Source: an uncultured Bacteroidia bacterium (GTDB lineage Bacteria > Bacteroidota > Bacteroidia > Bacteroidales > UBA932). From it: a DNA stretch of 7,548 nucleotides. Made by a program: the position numbers and the translations under genes. The stretch lies in contig CADBPH010000155.1 of NCBI GenBank assembly GCA_902796455.1, positions 1 to 7,548 on the forward strand, written 5' to 3'. Positions 7,018 through 7,548 of this stretch are shown here, one piece after another (the stretch's first letter is position 1; each line of letters opens with the position of its first letter). The notes under the pieces are model-generated. The model did no database searches and had not been told where the DNA came from. It saw nothing but the letters and a program-made list of their open reading frames with translations.

Positions 7018-7548
7018 ATGACGGATATCCTGTTTATCCACGGATTCGCCTCCTCCGGCGCCTACAAGATGGCGGACATGCTCCGCCAACTGCTGCACCC
7101 GGACCACCTCCTGGCGCCGGACCTGCCGCTTCCGGCTGCCGAGGCGCTTTCCCTGCTGCAGGATATCATTCAGCAATACCGTCCCGGACTGGTCGTCGGC
7201 CTGTCCTGGGGCGGTTTTCTTGCACAAAAACTGTACGGACAACGCAAGGTATTGGTCAACCCGGATCTGCATGTATCCCGTTTCCTGCGCATGCACCTGG
7301 GCGACAATGCCTACCTGTCCCCCCGACGGGACGGACAGACGCAGTTTACGGTTACAGAGGACATCTGCCGGGAATACGACATCCTGGAAAAAACACAGTA
7401 TCAGAGAATTGACAAGGACGAACAGCTCCGGACACTGGGCTGTTTCGCCGACCGGGACGAGCTGGTCCGGTGCGCCGATGAATTCGCAACTTATTATCCG
7501 GGACGGCTTTTCTCCTACCCGGGAGGGCATCTTCCCACCTACCGGCAG
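7018..7548 (+). CDS. YqiA-like alpha/beta hydrolase (UPF0227-type esterase), C-terminus cut by the window edge
   Basis: Small serine hydrolase, probably a cytoplasmic esterase; the natural substrate of this family is not well defined. From ATG at 7018, 177 codons stay open to the right edge with no stop. Visible elements in order: the oxyanion-loop motif FIHGFASSG (6-14), APDLPLP (33-39), the nucleophile elbow GLSWGG (61-66, catalytic S63), a candidate acid in CFADRDELV (D145 or D147), and the catalytic histidine in GGHLP (H171). The order and the short length, with a reduced cap region, fit the YqiA group. Because H171 is already present, only a few residues are probably missing. No signal peptide is seen. 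It lies 5 bp after the SDR stop codon, implying co-transcription and perhaps translational coupling, though a shared pathway is not shown. Confidence 0.85.
   Translation, partial: MTDILFIHGFASSGAYKMADMLRQLLHPDHLLAPDLPLPAAEALSLLQDIIQQYRPGLVVGLSWGGFLAQKLYGQRKVLVNPDLHVSRFLRMHLGDNAYLSPRRDGQTQFTVTEDICREYDILEKTQYQRIDKDEQLRTLGCFADRDELVRCADEFATYYPGRLFSYPGGHLPTYRQ

Noticed and set aside
6988..7530. 180-codon minus-strand ORF opposite the hydrolase gene
   Set aside because: The plus strand reads an alpha/beta hydrolase with Ser, Asp and His motifs open to the window end; the minus frame has no such features.

Overview
This window looks like chromosome from a Bacteroidota species, most likely a Bacteroidales gut- or rumen-type organism with moderately GC-rich coding DNA (judged by eye, not counted). 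Three things point there: a SusC/RagA-type TonB-dependent transporter, a promoter element matching the Bacteroidota -7 consensus TAnnTTTG (TATCTTTG at 2985-2992), and genes without strong Shine-Dalgarno sequences. I cannot name the genus from sequence alone.

Layout. The left third (1-2781, minus strand) is a susC-family outer-membrane transporter. Its start is in the window and its C-terminal end runs off the left edge; a susD partner would be expected just beyond position 1. A 230-bp AT-rich divergent intergenic region (2782-3011) carries candidate promoters for both directions. Rightward from it run an MltD-like lytic transglycosylase (3012-3884) and, 14 bp further on, a Uup-type ABC-F ATPase (3899-5686), probably one transcription unit. 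A small DUF1232 membrane protein (5678-6064, minus) converges on uup, and the two coding ends overlap by 9 bp. After a 144-bp divergent gap, an SDR of the gluconate 5-dehydrogenase/KduD type (6209-7012) is followed 5 bp later by a YqiA-like alpha/beta hydrolase (7018 to the right edge, partial).

How the genes fit together. The susC gene implies import of a glycan or other oligomer across the outer membrane. The KduD/gluconate dehydrogenase-like SDR would act on a sugar acid in the cytoplasm. They are about 3.4 kb apart with housekeeping-type genes between them, so I do not claim a shared pathway. The transglycosylase, Uup and DUF1232 genes are cell-wall, translation or genome-maintenance, and membrane functions. 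There is no gene-free stretch longer than 300 bases, and I see no RNA gene, insertion sequence, CRISPR array, phage gene or toxin-antitoxin pair. I found no convincing new multi-gene system; the findings are modest points about gene boundaries, regulation and sequence variants.
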